The notes below the pieces were generated by a model that made no database searches, had not been told where the DNA came from, and saw only the letters and a program-made list of their open reading frames with translations. DNA of 64,000 nt, taken from contig NZ_CP009282.1 in assembly GCF_000758605.1 (NCBI RefSeq), forward strand, positions 3,844,001-3,908,000, in the 5' to 3' direction. Shown one piece after another: positions 44,396-53,044 of the stretch; within the stretch, counting starts at the first letter, position 1; each line of letters starts with the position of its first letter. This DNA comes from Paenibacillus sp. FSL R5-0912 (lineage in GTDB: Bacteria; Bacillota; Bacilli; Paenibacillales; Paenibacillaceae). Made by a program: the position numbers and the translations under genes.

Positions 44396-44740
44396 ATGCA
44401 GCTAATTCAGCCTAAAGACATCCAAACTCAAATCGACCGTTTCACCGGTCAGGATCTTTATATACACCTGGAGCTCACAACAGGCGCTTACGCGAGTCAC
44501 ATTGACAGTTCGCGTCCGCCGGGATCGGCGTTCATCAGTAATGCACTTATCCGCTACACGCACGGTTCGATTTCGGGAACGGGTCCTTACCGGGTTGGCC
44601 TGAAGACAGAACAGGGCTGGATTTATGCGGAAGGACTTACCCATGTGGATGAGAACGAAACCGAGCGGCTGATCCTGGCCGGACATGATAGTCAAGGCAA
44701 GCTGATTGTGGCATTGCAGCTTAGCCGGAACCCTTTTTAA
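44396..44740 (+). CDS. yojF: YojF family protein (DUF1806)
   Basis: 114-aa cytoplasmic protein matching the small YojF family: LIQPKDIQTQIDRFTGQDLYIHLELTTGAYASH, the central ALIRYTHGSISGTGPYRVGLKTEQGWIYAEGLTH and ALQLSRNPF end. In B. subtilis and relatives it is encoded directly upstream of yojG (bshB2), as here, where its stop overlaps the next ATG by one base. Precise role unknown, presumed linked to bacillithiol. TAGGAGG precedes the ATG. Confidence 0.85.
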   Translation: MQLIQPKDIQTQIDRFTGQDLYIHLELTTGAYASHIDSSRPPGSAFISNALIRYTHGSISGTGPYRVGLKTEQGWIYAEGLTHVDENETERLILAGHDSQGKLIVALQLSRNPF

Positions 44741-44763
44741 TGCAAATGGAGGATCAAGCAAAC

Positions 44764-45486
44764 ATGAATAGGAGACCTATGGACAATAAGAAGATCTTAG
44801 TTGTACTTCCCCATCCCGATGATGAGGCGTACTTTGTATCCGGAACCTTGGCTAGGTACATTGAAGAAGGTGCTGAGGTTACTTATGCTTGTCTGACACT
44901 CGGCGAGATGGGCCGCAACATGGGGGTTCCGTTAATCGCGAACCGGGTTACCCTGCCTGTGATCCGTAAGGAGGAGCTCGCTGCGTCCTGTCAGGCAATA
45001 GGTATTCAAGACTTAAGAATGCTCGGCTTCCATGATAAAATGATCGAGTTCGAAGACCCGAATCTGCTGGACAGTCAGATTATGAAGCTGATTCAGGAAC
45101 TGGCTCCGTCGCTCGTCATTACCTTTTATCCGGGGTACAGCGTTCATCCTGATCATGATGCCACCGGAGCTGCTGTTATTCGCACCATTGCCCGGTTACC
45201 TCTGACAGAAAGGCCAGTTGTACATTGCTCCGCTTTCTCTAACAATCATGAGAAGATGATCGGTAAGGCAGATGTAAATATAGATGTGACCTCATTCCTC
45301 GCTGTGAAGATTAAGTCTATTCTATCGCATAGCTCCCAGTTCCAGGAGGACAAGCTTCTTGGCGGCCGTGAAATAACAGATGCTGTAATCCGCAGCAAGT
45401 TCGGCACCGAACGCTTCTGGACTTACCGGTTCGGGGATGTCACTGCAGCAAAACCGAGAGGAGAAATGCTGTGTGCGCAGACATAA
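44764..45486 (+). CDS. bshB2: bacillithiol biosynthesis deacetylase BshB2
   Basis: 240-aa zinc deacetylase of the PIG-L/LmbE family that removes acetyl from GlcNAc-malate during bacillithiol synthesis, or acts on thiol S-conjugates. Zinc motif PHPDDEA (His17, Asp20) and HPDHD with a third ligand further on; GEMGRNMG and FYPGYSVHPDHDATGAAVIR are BshB2-typical. The ATG at 44764 with GGAGG 11 bases upstream is preferred; the overlapping ATG at 44740 would add eight residues. Pairs with yojF. A close paralogue lies at 50402. Confidence 0.87.
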   Translation: MNRRPMDNKKILVVLPHPDDEAYFVSGTLARYIEEGAEVTYACLTLGEMGRNMGVPLIANRVTLPVIRKEELAASCQAIGIQDLRMLGFHDKMIEFEDPNLLDSQIMKLIQELAPSLVITFYPGYSVHPDHDATGAAVIRTIARLPLTERPVVHCSAFSNNHEKMIGKADVNIDVTSFLAVKIKSILSHSSQFQEDKLLGGREITDAVIRSKFGTERFWTYRFGDVTAAKPRGEMLCAQT

Positions 45487-45595
45487 GTGCTACGTACATA
45501 GAACAGTGATCCGTTACTGAACCGGATTATATTGCAGGTAATCTCGAAGCTGCTGTGAATTATGTGATGAATTTAGCTCGATAGGAGTGTTGCAG

Positions 45596-46138
45596 ATGAC
45601 GGAACAACAAGTGTACGTCCGGTTCCCTGAGGATACAGATGCCGGTGAGCTTACAGCGATGTACAAGCGCAACCGGGAGTTTTTTGAGAAGCATTCGCCT
45701 GAAGTTTCTGATGAGTTCTATACAGAAGAATACCAGCGCGACAAGATTGCACAGTATAAGGAAGACAGGGCAGAGGACGAAAGATACGATTTCCTGGTAT
45801 GTCATAAGGCAGATGACCGGATTATCGGCACCGTAGGGTTGTCTTTTGTTGTGCGGGGACCGCTGCAGAGCTGCATGATCGGGTACAGCCTGGATAAGGA
45901 TTATAACGGAAAAGGCTACATGACGGAGGCTGTGAAGCAAGTAGTACACTATGCCTTCGAGGAGCTGAAGTTCCACCGGATCACAGGGGAAGCTTCCCCC
46001 GCAAATCCCGGATCAATCCGTGTCCTGGAGAATGCCGGGTTCCACAAGGAAGGAATTGCCCAGCGCAACGTGAAAATCAGGGGAGTATGGGAGGATCATC
46101 AGATTCTGGCGATTCTCAATCCGTCAGATCTTATCTAA
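45596..46138 (+). CDS. RimJ/RimL-type GNAT N-acetyltransferase
   Basis: 180-aa acetyltransferase. The start YVRFPEDTDAGELTAMYKRNREFF, the IGYSLDKDYNGKGYMTEAVKQVVHYAFEELKFHRI acetyl-CoA segment and PGSIRVLENAGFHKEGIAQRNVKIRGVWEDHQ are classic of the ribosomal-protein acetyltransferase-like group (YjcK/YdaF type). ATG at 45596 with TAGGAG 8 bases upstream. Stand-alone gene; substrate could be a protein amine or an antibiotic. Confidence 0.9.
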   Translation: MTEQQVYVRFPEDTDAGELTAMYKRNREFFEKHSPEVSDEFYTEEYQRDKIAQYKEDRAEDERYDFLVCHKADDRIIGTVGLSFVVRGPLQSCMIGYSLDKDYNGKGYMTEAVKQVVHYAFEELKFHRITGEASPANPGSIRVLENAGFHKEGIAQRNVKIRGVWEDHQILAILNPSDLI

Positions 46139-46189
46139 CAGAAGCAATGCAGTCATAGCATTCATATTCTTAATTTCGGAGGTTCATTA

Positions 46190-46498
46190 ATGAGTCAGCG
46201 TTTGCGTATCACCCGTTCAATGCAGGAAGGTAATGCAGAGCAAGCCATTACTTTGGAAGAGTGCACACAGTATTTTGCAGACAAACCCGATTTCTCGTAC
46301 TCACACGTCTTAACCGTAAAAGGACCCGAGAGCACGATGTCCATTGAAGGTGACTTTTTCATGTGGAGCTATGAGGGGATGGAATTCCCTTTCCGGTTGT
46401 ACATGGGGGATTTGTACGTAGCCCTTTCAACAGAAGCCATCGTTCCAGTAATGCTTGAGGTTGCCACCGCCCTGCGGGCTGACGTGGTTGAAGGGTAG
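46190..46498 (+). CDS. hypothetical protein
   Basis: 102-aa soluble protein that I do not recognise. Reads as one alpha/beta domain: basic N-terminus, ITLEECTQYFADKPDFSYSHVLTVKGPESTMSIEGDFFMWSYEGMEFPFRLYMGDLYVALS. CGGAGG is placed 7 bases before the ATG. Free-standing between a GNAT gene and a serine hydrolase with no terminators around it, so it could belong to either unit. Confidence 0.7.
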   Translation: MSQRLRITRSMQEGNAEQAITLEECTQYFADKPDFSYSHVLTVKGPESTMSIEGDFFMWSYEGMEFPFRLYMGDLYVALSTEAIVPVMLEVATALRADVVEG

Positions 46499-46597
46499 CT
46501 GAGGGAAAGTTCAGGTTAATCTGTTTATTACACATTAAGTAACCCCTGGTGATGTTATATTTGTCCAATGAGTATGGCACATTTAGGGGGCAATAGA

Positions 46598-47929
46598 ATG
46601 AATAATATTAGGATTAGATTAAATCCGCTGCACGAGATGTTAACCGATTTTGTTGAGAATAGACCGTTTACGGGATTAGCTATAGGCATTGTTAAAGATA
46701 ACGAGGTTATCTTCACAGGTGAGTATGGAACAGCCAATGTGGCGACAGGTGAGCCTGTGGCTAGCAGCACTTTGTTTCATCAAGCCTCCGTCTCCAAAAC
46801 ATCCGTAGTTACGGCGGTTATGCAGCTGGTGGAACGCGGACAGGTAGAGCTGGATTCGCCCGTCACGAACTATCTTCCGTATTTCAAAATGGAGGATGAA
46901 CGTTATCTTCAGGTTACAGTAGGACAGCTGCTCAACCATACCTCCGGCATGCCGGATGAAGAGGATTATGCCTGGGACCGGCCTGAATACGATGAAGAGA
47001 GTCTCGAACGGTACGTGAAAAGCGTCAGCCGTCACAAGCTGCTGAGCGAACCCGGCACTCAATTTGCTTATAGTAATATCGCTTATGAGATTCTGGGGGA
47101 TTTGATCGCCAAGGTCAGTGGGCTGAGCTTTGAGCAGTATATGTATGAGCATATTCTTGAACCGGCGGGGATGACATCCAGTTCATTTCTGAAGCAGGAG
47201 GTGGAAGCGGCTCTAGCTGCTCCTCATGTGCTGAGGAATTCAACAGGGTACGGCCCCGGCGTAAGTGAGGTGTTTCCATACAACAGGGCGCATGCTCCCA
47301 GTTCCACGCTGTATACCAACGCCCAAGATATGAGCCAATATATGCTGATGCAGCTGGGTCAGGGGAAGGCAAAGGACCGGTATAACGCTTTACAGCCCGG
47401 CAGCTATGATCAGATGTGGAATCCTACTATGGCTACAGGCTGGGACCCTGAACATGGGCATGTCGGGCTGGGCTGGTTCCTGGGTGAGTATAAGGGCTCC
47501 CGGATTCTCTCGCATTCCGGATGGGATACCGGCTTTCTGAGTGACCTGATTCTGTTCCCGGATGATCATATCGGCATCTCTATAATGACCAACTGTGACT
47601 ATGTATGGCTGGGCAGCGTAACCTACCCAATCCTTGATCTGCTGCTGGGTTCAGATATTAGTCAGCTCAAGCAGTCGATGGCACATCGCGTTGCCAAGGT
47701 TGCTGTAACCAATGGAGTCGATAAGGCACTTGATGAATACCAGCGTATCAATAGTTTGGAGCAAAATAAATATTATTATGTTGATTTTGAATTTGTGCGC
47801 GTCTCCGATACTTTAAGCTGGAGGGGCCACCGTGAAGAAGCTATCCGCGTTCTTACCTGTGCCGCCGCAATCTTCCCTGATAGTGAATCTGTTTCAGGAA
47901 GATTGAAGGGGCTTATGGCAGAAGCATAG
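46598..47929 (+). CDS. class C beta-lactamase-like serine hydrolase
   Basis: 443-aa penicillin-binding/beta-lactamase-fold enzyme. Catalytic motif Ser64-Val-Ser-Lys67, Tyr-x-Asn as YSN in FAYSNIAYE, and the KTG-equivalent HSG in LSHSGWDTGF. There is no signal peptide at the preferred start, so it is probably a cytoplasmic esterase, peptidase or D-aminopeptidase-like enzyme rather than a secreted beta-lactamase. ATG at 46598 has GGGGGC upstream; an in-frame ATG 30 bases earlier lacks a site. The C-terminal 100 residues are an extra helical region. Confidence 0.87.
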   Translation: MNNIRIRLNPLHEMLTDFVENRPFTGLAIGIVKDNEVIFTGEYGTANVATGEPVASSTLFHQASVSKTSVVTAVMQLVERGQVELDSPVTNYLPYFKMEDERYLQVTVGQLLNHTSGMPDEEDYAWDRPEYDEESLERYVKSVSRHKLLSEPGTQFAYSNIAYEILGDLIAKVSGLSFEQYMYEHILEPAGMTSSSFLKQEVEAALAAPHVLRNSTGYGPGVSEVFPYNRAHAPSSTLYTNAQDMSQYMLMQLGQGKAKDRYNALQPGSYDQMWNPTMATGWDPEHGHVGLGWFLGEYKGSRILSHSGWDTGFLSDLILFPDDHIGISIMTNCDYVWLGSVTYPILDLLLGSDISQLKQSMAHRVAKVAVTNGVDKALDEYQRINSLEQNKYYYVDFEFVRVSDTLSWRGHREEAIRVLTCAAAIFPDSESVSGRLKGLMAEA

Positions 47930-47960
47930 ACGTTTTGCAGATACTTAATAAGAACCTATC

Positions 47961-48005
47961 AAGGCTCCGCCGACAGTCAGAAGGACTGCGGAGGAGCCTT
48001 TTTAT
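47961..48005. terminator. bidirectional terminator
   Basis: AAGGCTCC with GGAGCCTT, CCG with CGG and CAGTC with GACTG form a stacked stem; TTTTT follows. Serves the serine hydrolase and the convergent MFS gene. Confidence 0.85.
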
Positions 48006-48011
48006 AAGATT

Positions 48012-49391
48012 CTATAGTTGCTGCACTGAATCCATACGCCGCCAGCCCATGTACACCAGAGACAGAGCAACAACGGTGAGGATGATCCCCAGTACCCGGA
48101 ATCCACCGAAGCTGAACTGATTCCCCATCACGATGCCGATCAGCAACGAAGAGAGGATGGTCCCGAAGTATCTGGACGTACTGAATAATCCGGAGGATAC
48201 GCCGATAATGTCTTTGGGGGAACTGTTGAACAAGGCGGCTTGCATCGCGACATTGTTCAATCCGTTACTGATTCCGAAGGCCGCCAGAGCGAGGCATATG
48301 CTGATCAACGGAGATGACGGATTAAACATCACGATCCATACTGATCCGAGTGTCATAAGGATTGCGGATACTACCATGGCGGGCCTTGGACCTGACACAT
48401 CAATCCATTTCCCAGCCAGCGGAGAGACAACCAGTGAGCATAAACCCAGACTTAACATAAGAATTCCCGTGTGGAACTCGCTGACATGACGAACCAGCTG
48501 CAGGTAAGACGGCAAGCCGAAAAAGACAGAATAAAACAGAAGATTAACCAGCATGAACTGGAGATTGACCCAGGTCAGCGCCGGATAGCTCGCGAAAGTC
48601 CGCAGCGGAATAAAAGGTGACTTTGCGCTGAGCTCATGCCGCACGAAGAATGCAAGTAGAACAAGTCCGGCAAGTCCGGCTATAACATTGAATAAGGAGA
48701 CATGTCCGGAGGATTTGGCAGACAGCAGTTGAGCTAGCAGGGCAACCAGACCTACAGAGAATAGCAGAATACCAGCTACATCCATACGGTTCATCCATTT
48801 GCGTACAGACAGCTTATTGGCAGCGGCCGCCAGCGGCTGGTCCTTCGGAATAGTCCTCCAGGCTAACACAAAGCTTGCCGTCACAAAGGGAACGTTGATG
48901 AAGAAGATGGACGACCAGCCCCATAAGTGAATCAGTACCCCTCCGATAAAAGGCCCAATGGCTGCGGCTCCCGATGTGAACATAGACAGAACAGACAGTG
49001 CGGTAGCCTGCTTCTCCGTAATATGCACCCGTACAATAGCCATTCCTACCGCCACCACCATACTGGTTCCAACGGATTGAACAATCCGGAATACGATCAG
49101 CCACCCGAAGCCCGGGGCCAAAGGAGCTAATATAGAAGCAACGAAGACAATAACCAGCCCGGTAAGAAAGATGGTCCTGCGTCCGAATATATCACTGGCT
49201 TTGCCCATGACAGGTTGAGCAACCGCGCTGGCAATATAGAATGAGAAGATAATCCAGGAGACTACGGTGTAATCAAGCTGAAACTGATGCTGTAATCGTG
49301 GTATAGCCACAGAAACCATCGAAGAGTTGAGCGGGTTTAGCAGGATTCCCAGCCCGACGGATATCATTAACCACCAGCTGCGGGTATTCAT
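48012..49391 (-). CDS. MFS drug transporter, DHA2 (14-helix) type
   Basis: 459-aa integral membrane exporter with about 14 helices. Motif A region GKASDIFGRRTIFLTG and motif C-like IGPFIGGVLIHLWGW are visible. GGGGGAAATT lies before the ATG. It is divergent from a LysR gene across 113 bases containing TGCGTT ... AACGCA inverted arms, so it is probably controlled by that regulator, together with the downstream BshB2-like gene on the other strand. Antibiotic or thiol-conjugate efflux is a reasonable inference, not proven. Confidence 0.9.
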   Translation of the reverse strand: MNTRSWWLMISVGLGILLNPLNSSMVSVAIPRLQHQFQLDYTVVSWIIFSFYIASAVAQPVMGKASDIFGRRTIFLTGLVIVFVASILAPLAPGFGWLIVFRIVQSVGTSMVVAVGMAIVRVHITEKQATALSVLSMFTSGAAAIGPFIGGVLIHLWGWSSIFFINVPFVTASFVLAWRTIPKDQPLAAAANKLSVRKWMNRMDVAGILLFSVGLVALLAQLLSAKSSGHVSLFNVIAGLAGLVLLAFFVRHELSAKSPFIPLRTFASYPALTWVNLQFMLVNLLFYSVFFGLPSYLQLVRHVSEFHTGILMLSLGLCSLVVSPLAGKWIDVSGPRPAMVVSAILMTLGSVWIVMFNPSSPLISICLALAAFGISNGLNNVAMQAALFNSSPKDIIGVSSGLFSTSRYFGTILSSLLIGIVMGNQFSFGGFRVLGIILTVVALSLVYMGWRRMDSVQQL

Positions 49392-49442
49392 TGTAATTTC
49401 CCCCTATCATTGCGTTAGGGATATCGTACTTGAATTGGATTA

Positions 49443-49470
49443 TTTACTCCAACGCATTTTATGTTATGAT
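49443..49470 (+). promoter_or_regulatory. promoter of the LysR-bshB2-paralogue operon
   Basis: TTTACT (49443-49448), 16-base spacer, TATGAT (49465-49470) with an extended TGT just before it. GGAGG for the LysR gene follows. The AACGCA arm at 49452 lies in the spacer, where a LysR protein could act. Confidence 0.55.
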
Positions 49471-49504
49471 TTCATAGACTTGAGGGAATGAATGGAGGCG
49501 GGTT

Positions 49505-50386
49505 ATGGAACTTCTTCAATTGCAATATTTCATCGCAGTGGCCCGTTTAGAGCATATGACCGAGGCTGCGCTTACGTTGCATGTGACTCAGTCCTCACTC
49601 AGCAAGACCATCCAGCGCCTGGAAGAGGATCTTGGGGTTCCCCTGTTTGACCGGACCGGGAGGAAGCTGCGCTTAAATGAGTCCGGCAGCAGATTCCTTC
49701 CGCGTGCGGAGAAAGCCTTGTTTGAATTGGAACAGGGGAGGCAGGAGCTTAGAGATCTGTCCAGCCTGGAGCCGGATACACTTGAATTAGCCGTCACCAC
49801 CGCAAGCACATTGCCTAATATCCTCCGGGAATTCCGCAAAAAGCTGCCGGCTGTCCATTTTCACGTACAAATGCTGTCCATGCAGGAGATGATTACCCTT
49901 CTTCGAAGGGGAGAGGTCGATTTCTGTTTGTCCTCACCTCCGGTATGGGGAGAAGAGATGGAGTGTCAAATCGTCTGCACCGACCCTATCTATGTTGCCG
50001 TTCCAGCGGGGCACCGTTTGGCAGGCCGCCAGAGCGTATCCCTAATAGAGCTCAAGGATGAATGGTTTGCCGGTGTCACAAGAGGCTACGGGATTCGTGA
50101 TTTGGTGGACTCCGTATGCCAATCCGCAGGATTTACCCCAAAGTATGTGTATGAAGGGGATGAACCGGCAAGGCTCGTCGCCCTGGTGGAAGCCGGAATC
50201 GGCTTAGCCTTCATACCCGGCACGGCCAAGAATGCCCAGGATAATATAGTGTTGATCCCTGTTGAGGATCAGGGCCTGGTCAGGGAAATCGCCTTGTTAT
50301 GGCATAAGAGCCGCTACATTTCACAGGCTGGACGGATATTCCGTGACGTCGTTATTGAATATTTTGATGGAAACAATGAAGAATGA
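49505..50386 (+). CDS. LysR family transcriptional regulator
   Basis: 293-aa regulator; N-terminal winged helix MELLQLQYFIAVARLEHMTEAALTLHVTQSSLSKTIQRLEEDLG and an effector-binding domain. TGGAGGCGGG precedes the ATG. Divergent from an MFS exporter and 15 bases upstream of a BshB2-like deacetylase, so it most likely regulates one or both. Confidence 0.92.
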   Translation: MELLQLQYFIAVARLEHMTEAALTLHVTQSSLSKTIQRLEEDLGVPLFDRTGRKLRLNESGSRFLPRAEKALFELEQGRQELRDLSSLEPDTLELAVTTASTLPNILREFRKKLPAVHFHVQMLSMQEMITLLRRGEVDFCLSSPPVWGEEMECQIVCTDPIYVAVPAGHRLAGRQSVSLIELKDEWFAGVTRGYGIRDLVDSVCQSAGFTPKYVYEGDEPARLVALVEAGIGLAFIPGTAKNAQDNIVLIPVEDQGLVREIALLWHKSRYISQAGRIFRDVVIEYFDGNNEE

Positions 50387-50401
50387 AGGGGGCTGTGAGC
50401 C

Positions 50402-51076
50402 ATGGATATTAATCAAGCTGAACATAAGCGCGTGCTAGTTGTATTTCCGCATCCCGATGATGAAGCCTTCGCTGCTGCAGGGACCCTGGCAAAGTACATA
50501 GACAGTGGTGCCGGGGTGACCTATGCCTGTCTGACCTTAGGGGAGATGGGACGGAACATGGGAATCCCGCCATTCGCGAACCGGGTTACTTTGCCGGAGA
50601 TCCGCAAGGAAGAATTGATAGCCTCCTGCCGTGCGATTGGCATACAAGATTTAAGAATGCTTGGTTTCCACGATAAAATGATCGAATTCGAAGACCCGCA
50701 GCTCCTGGATAATACACTGCTGGTACTGCTCGAGGAATTGACCCCGTCACTCGTCATTACCTTTTATCCCGGCTATAGTGTCCATCCCGATCACGATGCC
50801 ACCGGAGCCGCTGTCATCCGGGCGGTCGGCAGGCTCCCGTCTGCGAAGCGGCCAATAGTTCACTGCATTGCGTTCTCCAGCAACCATGAGCAGATGATCG
50901 GCCCGGCGGATGTGAACGTAGACGTGACTGCATTCCTAGCGAAGAAAATGGCCTCGATTCAGGCCCACCGTTCGCAATATCAAGCGGCGGAGCTTGTGGG
51001 AAGCCGGGAGCTGACTGCGGAGGAGATTCAAACCCGGTTCGGACGGGAATCCTTTTGGACCTACCGGATGGAATAA
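50402..51076 (+). CDS. BshB2-like PIG-L family deacetylase (second copy)
   Basis: 224-aa zinc deacetylase. PHPDDEA (His17, Asp20), GEMGRNMGIPPFANRVTLP, LRMLGFHDKMIEFEDP and FYPGYSVHPDHDATGAAVIR are nearly the same as in the BshB2 at 44764, so this is a recent paralogue; it lacks a yojF neighbour and sits behind a LysR gene instead. AAGGGGG before the ATG. By context it may hydrolyse bacillithiol S-conjugates (Bca-like amidase role) or be a backup synthase enzyme. Zinc motifs are intact, so it should be active. Confidence 0.85.
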   Translation: MDINQAEHKRVLVVFPHPDDEAFAAAGTLAKYIDSGAGVTYACLTLGEMGRNMGIPPFANRVTLPEIRKEELIASCRAIGIQDLRMLGFHDKMIEFEDPQLLDNTLLVLLEELTPSLVITFYPGYSVHPDHDATGAAVIRAVGRLPSAKRPIVHCIAFSSNHEQMIGPADVNVDVTAFLAKKMASIQAHRSQYQAAELVGSRELTAEEIQTRFGRESFWTYRME

Positions 51077-51124
51077 GTGCTACAATAATAATGTTAATGC
51101 ACTAAGGCGTCGGGAGGGCAGGCC

Positions 51125-51598
51125 ATGAACAAAGAAGAACAGGTCCTGATGAATTTCAGGGATTTATTTAACAAGCTGAGCTGGCTGAATAAATCCAAGA
51201 TGGAAGAGAGTCTTAAGGGGTACAAGCCCTCTGAGGTACATTGCATCGAATATATCGGGCAAAATGCGGATTCCAACGTGACCATACTTGCGGAGCATTT
51301 TTATATGACTAGAAGTGCTATAAGCAAAATAACCAAGAAGCTCATGGAAAAGGGCTATATCGAAAGCTACCAGAAGCCGGATAATAAGAAAGAAATCTAT
51401 TTCAGGCTTACGAAGCAAGGGGAAGCGGTCAGCAAAGTCCATGAGGAGCTGCACCAGGAATTCCGCGAGCGGGATAAAGCTGTATTCGAGCAGGTAACAG
51501 AGGAGCAATATGACAACATGCTTGGCTTCATTGAGAAGTATAGCAGGCATTTGGATGCAGAAATCACAAAACTCGGTACAGATTTGAAACCGGAATGA
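51125..51598 (+). CDS. MarR family transcriptional regulator
   Basis: 157-aa regulator. Winged helix-turn-helix with VTILAEHFYMTRSAISKITKKLMEKGYIESYQKPDNKKEIYFRLTKQGE and flanking dimerisation helices. GGGAGG precedes the ATG. The MFS exporter gene follows on the same strand after a terminator and an operator region with two palindromes, so it is the likely repressor of that exporter. Confidence 0.93.
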   Translation: MNKEEQVLMNFRDLFNKLSWLNKSKMEESLKGYKPSEVHCIEYIGQNADSNVTILAEHFYMTRSAISKITKKLMEKGYIESYQKPDNKKEIYFRLTKQGEAVSKVHEELHQEFRERDKAVFEQVTEEQYDNMLGFIEKYSRHLDAEITKLGTDLKPE

Positions 51599-51622
51599 AT
51601 TGAATACTGATAATGAAACCTC

Positions 51623-51658
51623 AGGCAGCCGGGCTCTTTCGAGAACGGTTGTCTTTTT
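51623..51658 (+). terminator. intrinsic terminator after the MarR gene
   Basis: AGGCAGCCG pairs with CGGTTGTCT (G-U pairs), with CTC/GAG inside; TTTTT follows. Directly abuts the exporter operator region. Confidence 0.75.
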
Positions 51659-51727
51659 ACTGCATTTTTGTTGACGAGGAAACAAAAATGCAGTAGGATG
51701 ATTATGTTTCCTAGGAAACATAATCAT
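51659..51727. promoter_or_regulatory. MFS exporter promoter with two large operators
   Basis: Operator 1: ACTGCATTTTTGTT and AACAAAAATGCAGT, perfect 14-bp arms around GACGAGGA (51659-51694). Operator 2: a perfect 30-bp palindrome, ATGATTATGTTTCC-TA-GGAAACATAATCAT (51698-51727). A promoter is embedded: TTGACG (51671-51676), 17 bases, TAGGAT (51694-51699), so the second palindrome covers the start site. This is the layout of a tight repressor switch, presumably for the MarR protein just upstream. Confidence 0.65.
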
Positions 51728-51748
51728 GACGTTTGAGGGGAGAATTAC

Positions 51749-52984
51749 ATGTTCAAATCCAGATCACACTCTACAAAGAACACAGAACAAACCGTAGACA
51801 GACACGCTTTAATCTTCGGCCTTATCTCTGTATTTCTGTGCGGAATAGGCTTCACTATCATAGCGCCTGTCGTTCCATTCTTAGTGCAGCCGTATACCGA
51901 TAATCCGGGCGAACAAGCGGTAATGGTTACGCTGCTGACCTCCGTTTATGCATTTTGCGTATTTTTTGCGGCCCCGGTACTTGGAGCACTAAGCGACAAA
52001 TACGGCCGCCGTCCATTGCTCTTAATATGCCTGTTAGGTTCTGCGATCGGGTACTTTATTTTTGGTATAGGAGGAGCCCTGTGGGTACTGTTCGCCGGTC
52101 GGATCATAGAAGGTATAACAGGCGGGAGCATCAGCACGATCTTTGCCTATTTTGCAGACATTATTCCACCGGAGCAAAGAACCAAATACTTTGGCTGGGT
52201 GAGTGCGGTCGTAGGTGCAGGCACCATCATTGGCCCGAGTGTAGGCGGATTACTTGCCAAGTTTGGCTATGCTGTACCGATGTATTTTGGAGCGGCCATT
52301 ACTTTATTGAATGTTATCTACGGATTCTTCTACATGCCGGAGAGTCTGAGCAAGAATAATAGACTGCAAGAGATTACCTTTGTTAGACTGAATCCATTCT
52401 CACAGCTGGCCAGTCTGCTCTCCATGAAAAACTTGAACAGGCTGCTTATTTCCGCCTTCCTGCTCTGGATACCTAATGGATCTATGCAGGCTGTGTTCTC
52501 ACAATTCACAATGGATTCCTTCAGCTGGAAACCGGCAATCATCGGACTAATGTTCTCCATTATGGGTTTTCAGGATATCCTGTCGCAAGGCTTCATCATG
52601 CCCAAGCTTCTGAAGAAATTAAGTGATCAGCAGATCGCCGTACTTGGAATGGTCTCGGAGATTATAGGCTATGGGTTCATTGCCGTCTCGTCACTCTTAG
52701 CGTTCTATCCGCTTTTCATCGTTGGAATGTTCATCTTCGGCTTTGGTGATTCGATCTTCGGGCCTTCGTTCAACGGGATGCTATCCAAGTCTGTCGATTC
52801 GAGTGAACAAGGGAGGATTCAAGGCGGCAGCCAATCGATTCAGGCGTTGGCCAGGATGATCGGGCCTCTCATTGGGGGGCAAATCTATGTATCGCTTGGT
52901 CATTCTGCGCCTGCTGTTATGGGGATCATCCTAATCGCAGCGGCAATACCGGTTCTATACAAGAGAACGCATGTAACAATGTAA
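51749..52984 (+). CDS. MFS exporter, TetA/DHA1-like (12 helices)
   Basis: 411-aa integral membrane protein with about 12 helices. Motif A GALSDKYGRRPLLLICLLG after the second helix, motif C region GAGTIIGPSVGGLLAKFGY, an Asp in the first helix region is absent. AGGGGAG lies before the ATG. Located behind a MarR gene and two operators, so it is probably an inducible drug exporter. Followed by a terminator. Confidence 0.9.
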   Translation: MFKSRSHSTKNTEQTVDRHALIFGLISVFLCGIGFTIIAPVVPFLVQPYTDNPGEQAVMVTLLTSVYAFCVFFAAPVLGALSDKYGRRPLLLICLLGSAIGYFIFGIGGALWVLFAGRIIEGITGGSISTIFAYFADIIPPEQRTKYFGWVSAVVGAGTIIGPSVGGLLAKFGYAVPMYFGAAITLLNVIYGFFYMPESLSKNNRLQEITFVRLNPFSQLASLLSMKNLNRLLISAFLLWIPNGSMQAVFSQFTMDSFSWKPAIIGLMFSIMGFQDILSQGFIMPKLLKKLSDQQIAVLGMVSEIIGYGFIAVSSLLAFYPLFIVGMFIFGFGDSIFGPSFNGMLSKSVDSSEQGRIQGGSQSIQALARMIGPLIGGQIYVSLGHSAPAVMGIILIAAAIPVLYKRTHVTM

Positions 52985-52994
52985 AATGTCTTGC

Positions 52995-53027
52995 AGCCCC
53001 GCCAATCAGTGGGGCTCTTGTTCTTCC
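52995..53027 (+). terminator. intrinsic terminator after the MFS gene
   Basis: AGCCCC pairs with GGGGCT around GCCAATCAGT, followed by CTTGTTCTT. The stem is short. Confidence 0.6.
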
Positions 53028-53044
53028 TATATAATTATGGTATA

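Noticed and set aside
46598..47929. True secreted class C beta-lactamase
   Set aside because: The catalytic motifs fit the fold, but there is no signal peptide at the supported start, so beta-lactam resistance is not claimed.
51659..51694. First MFS palindrome as a transcription terminator
   Set aside because: A proper terminator with a T-run lies just upstream (51623-51658); this repeat is followed by AGG and surrounds a -35 element, so it is an operator.
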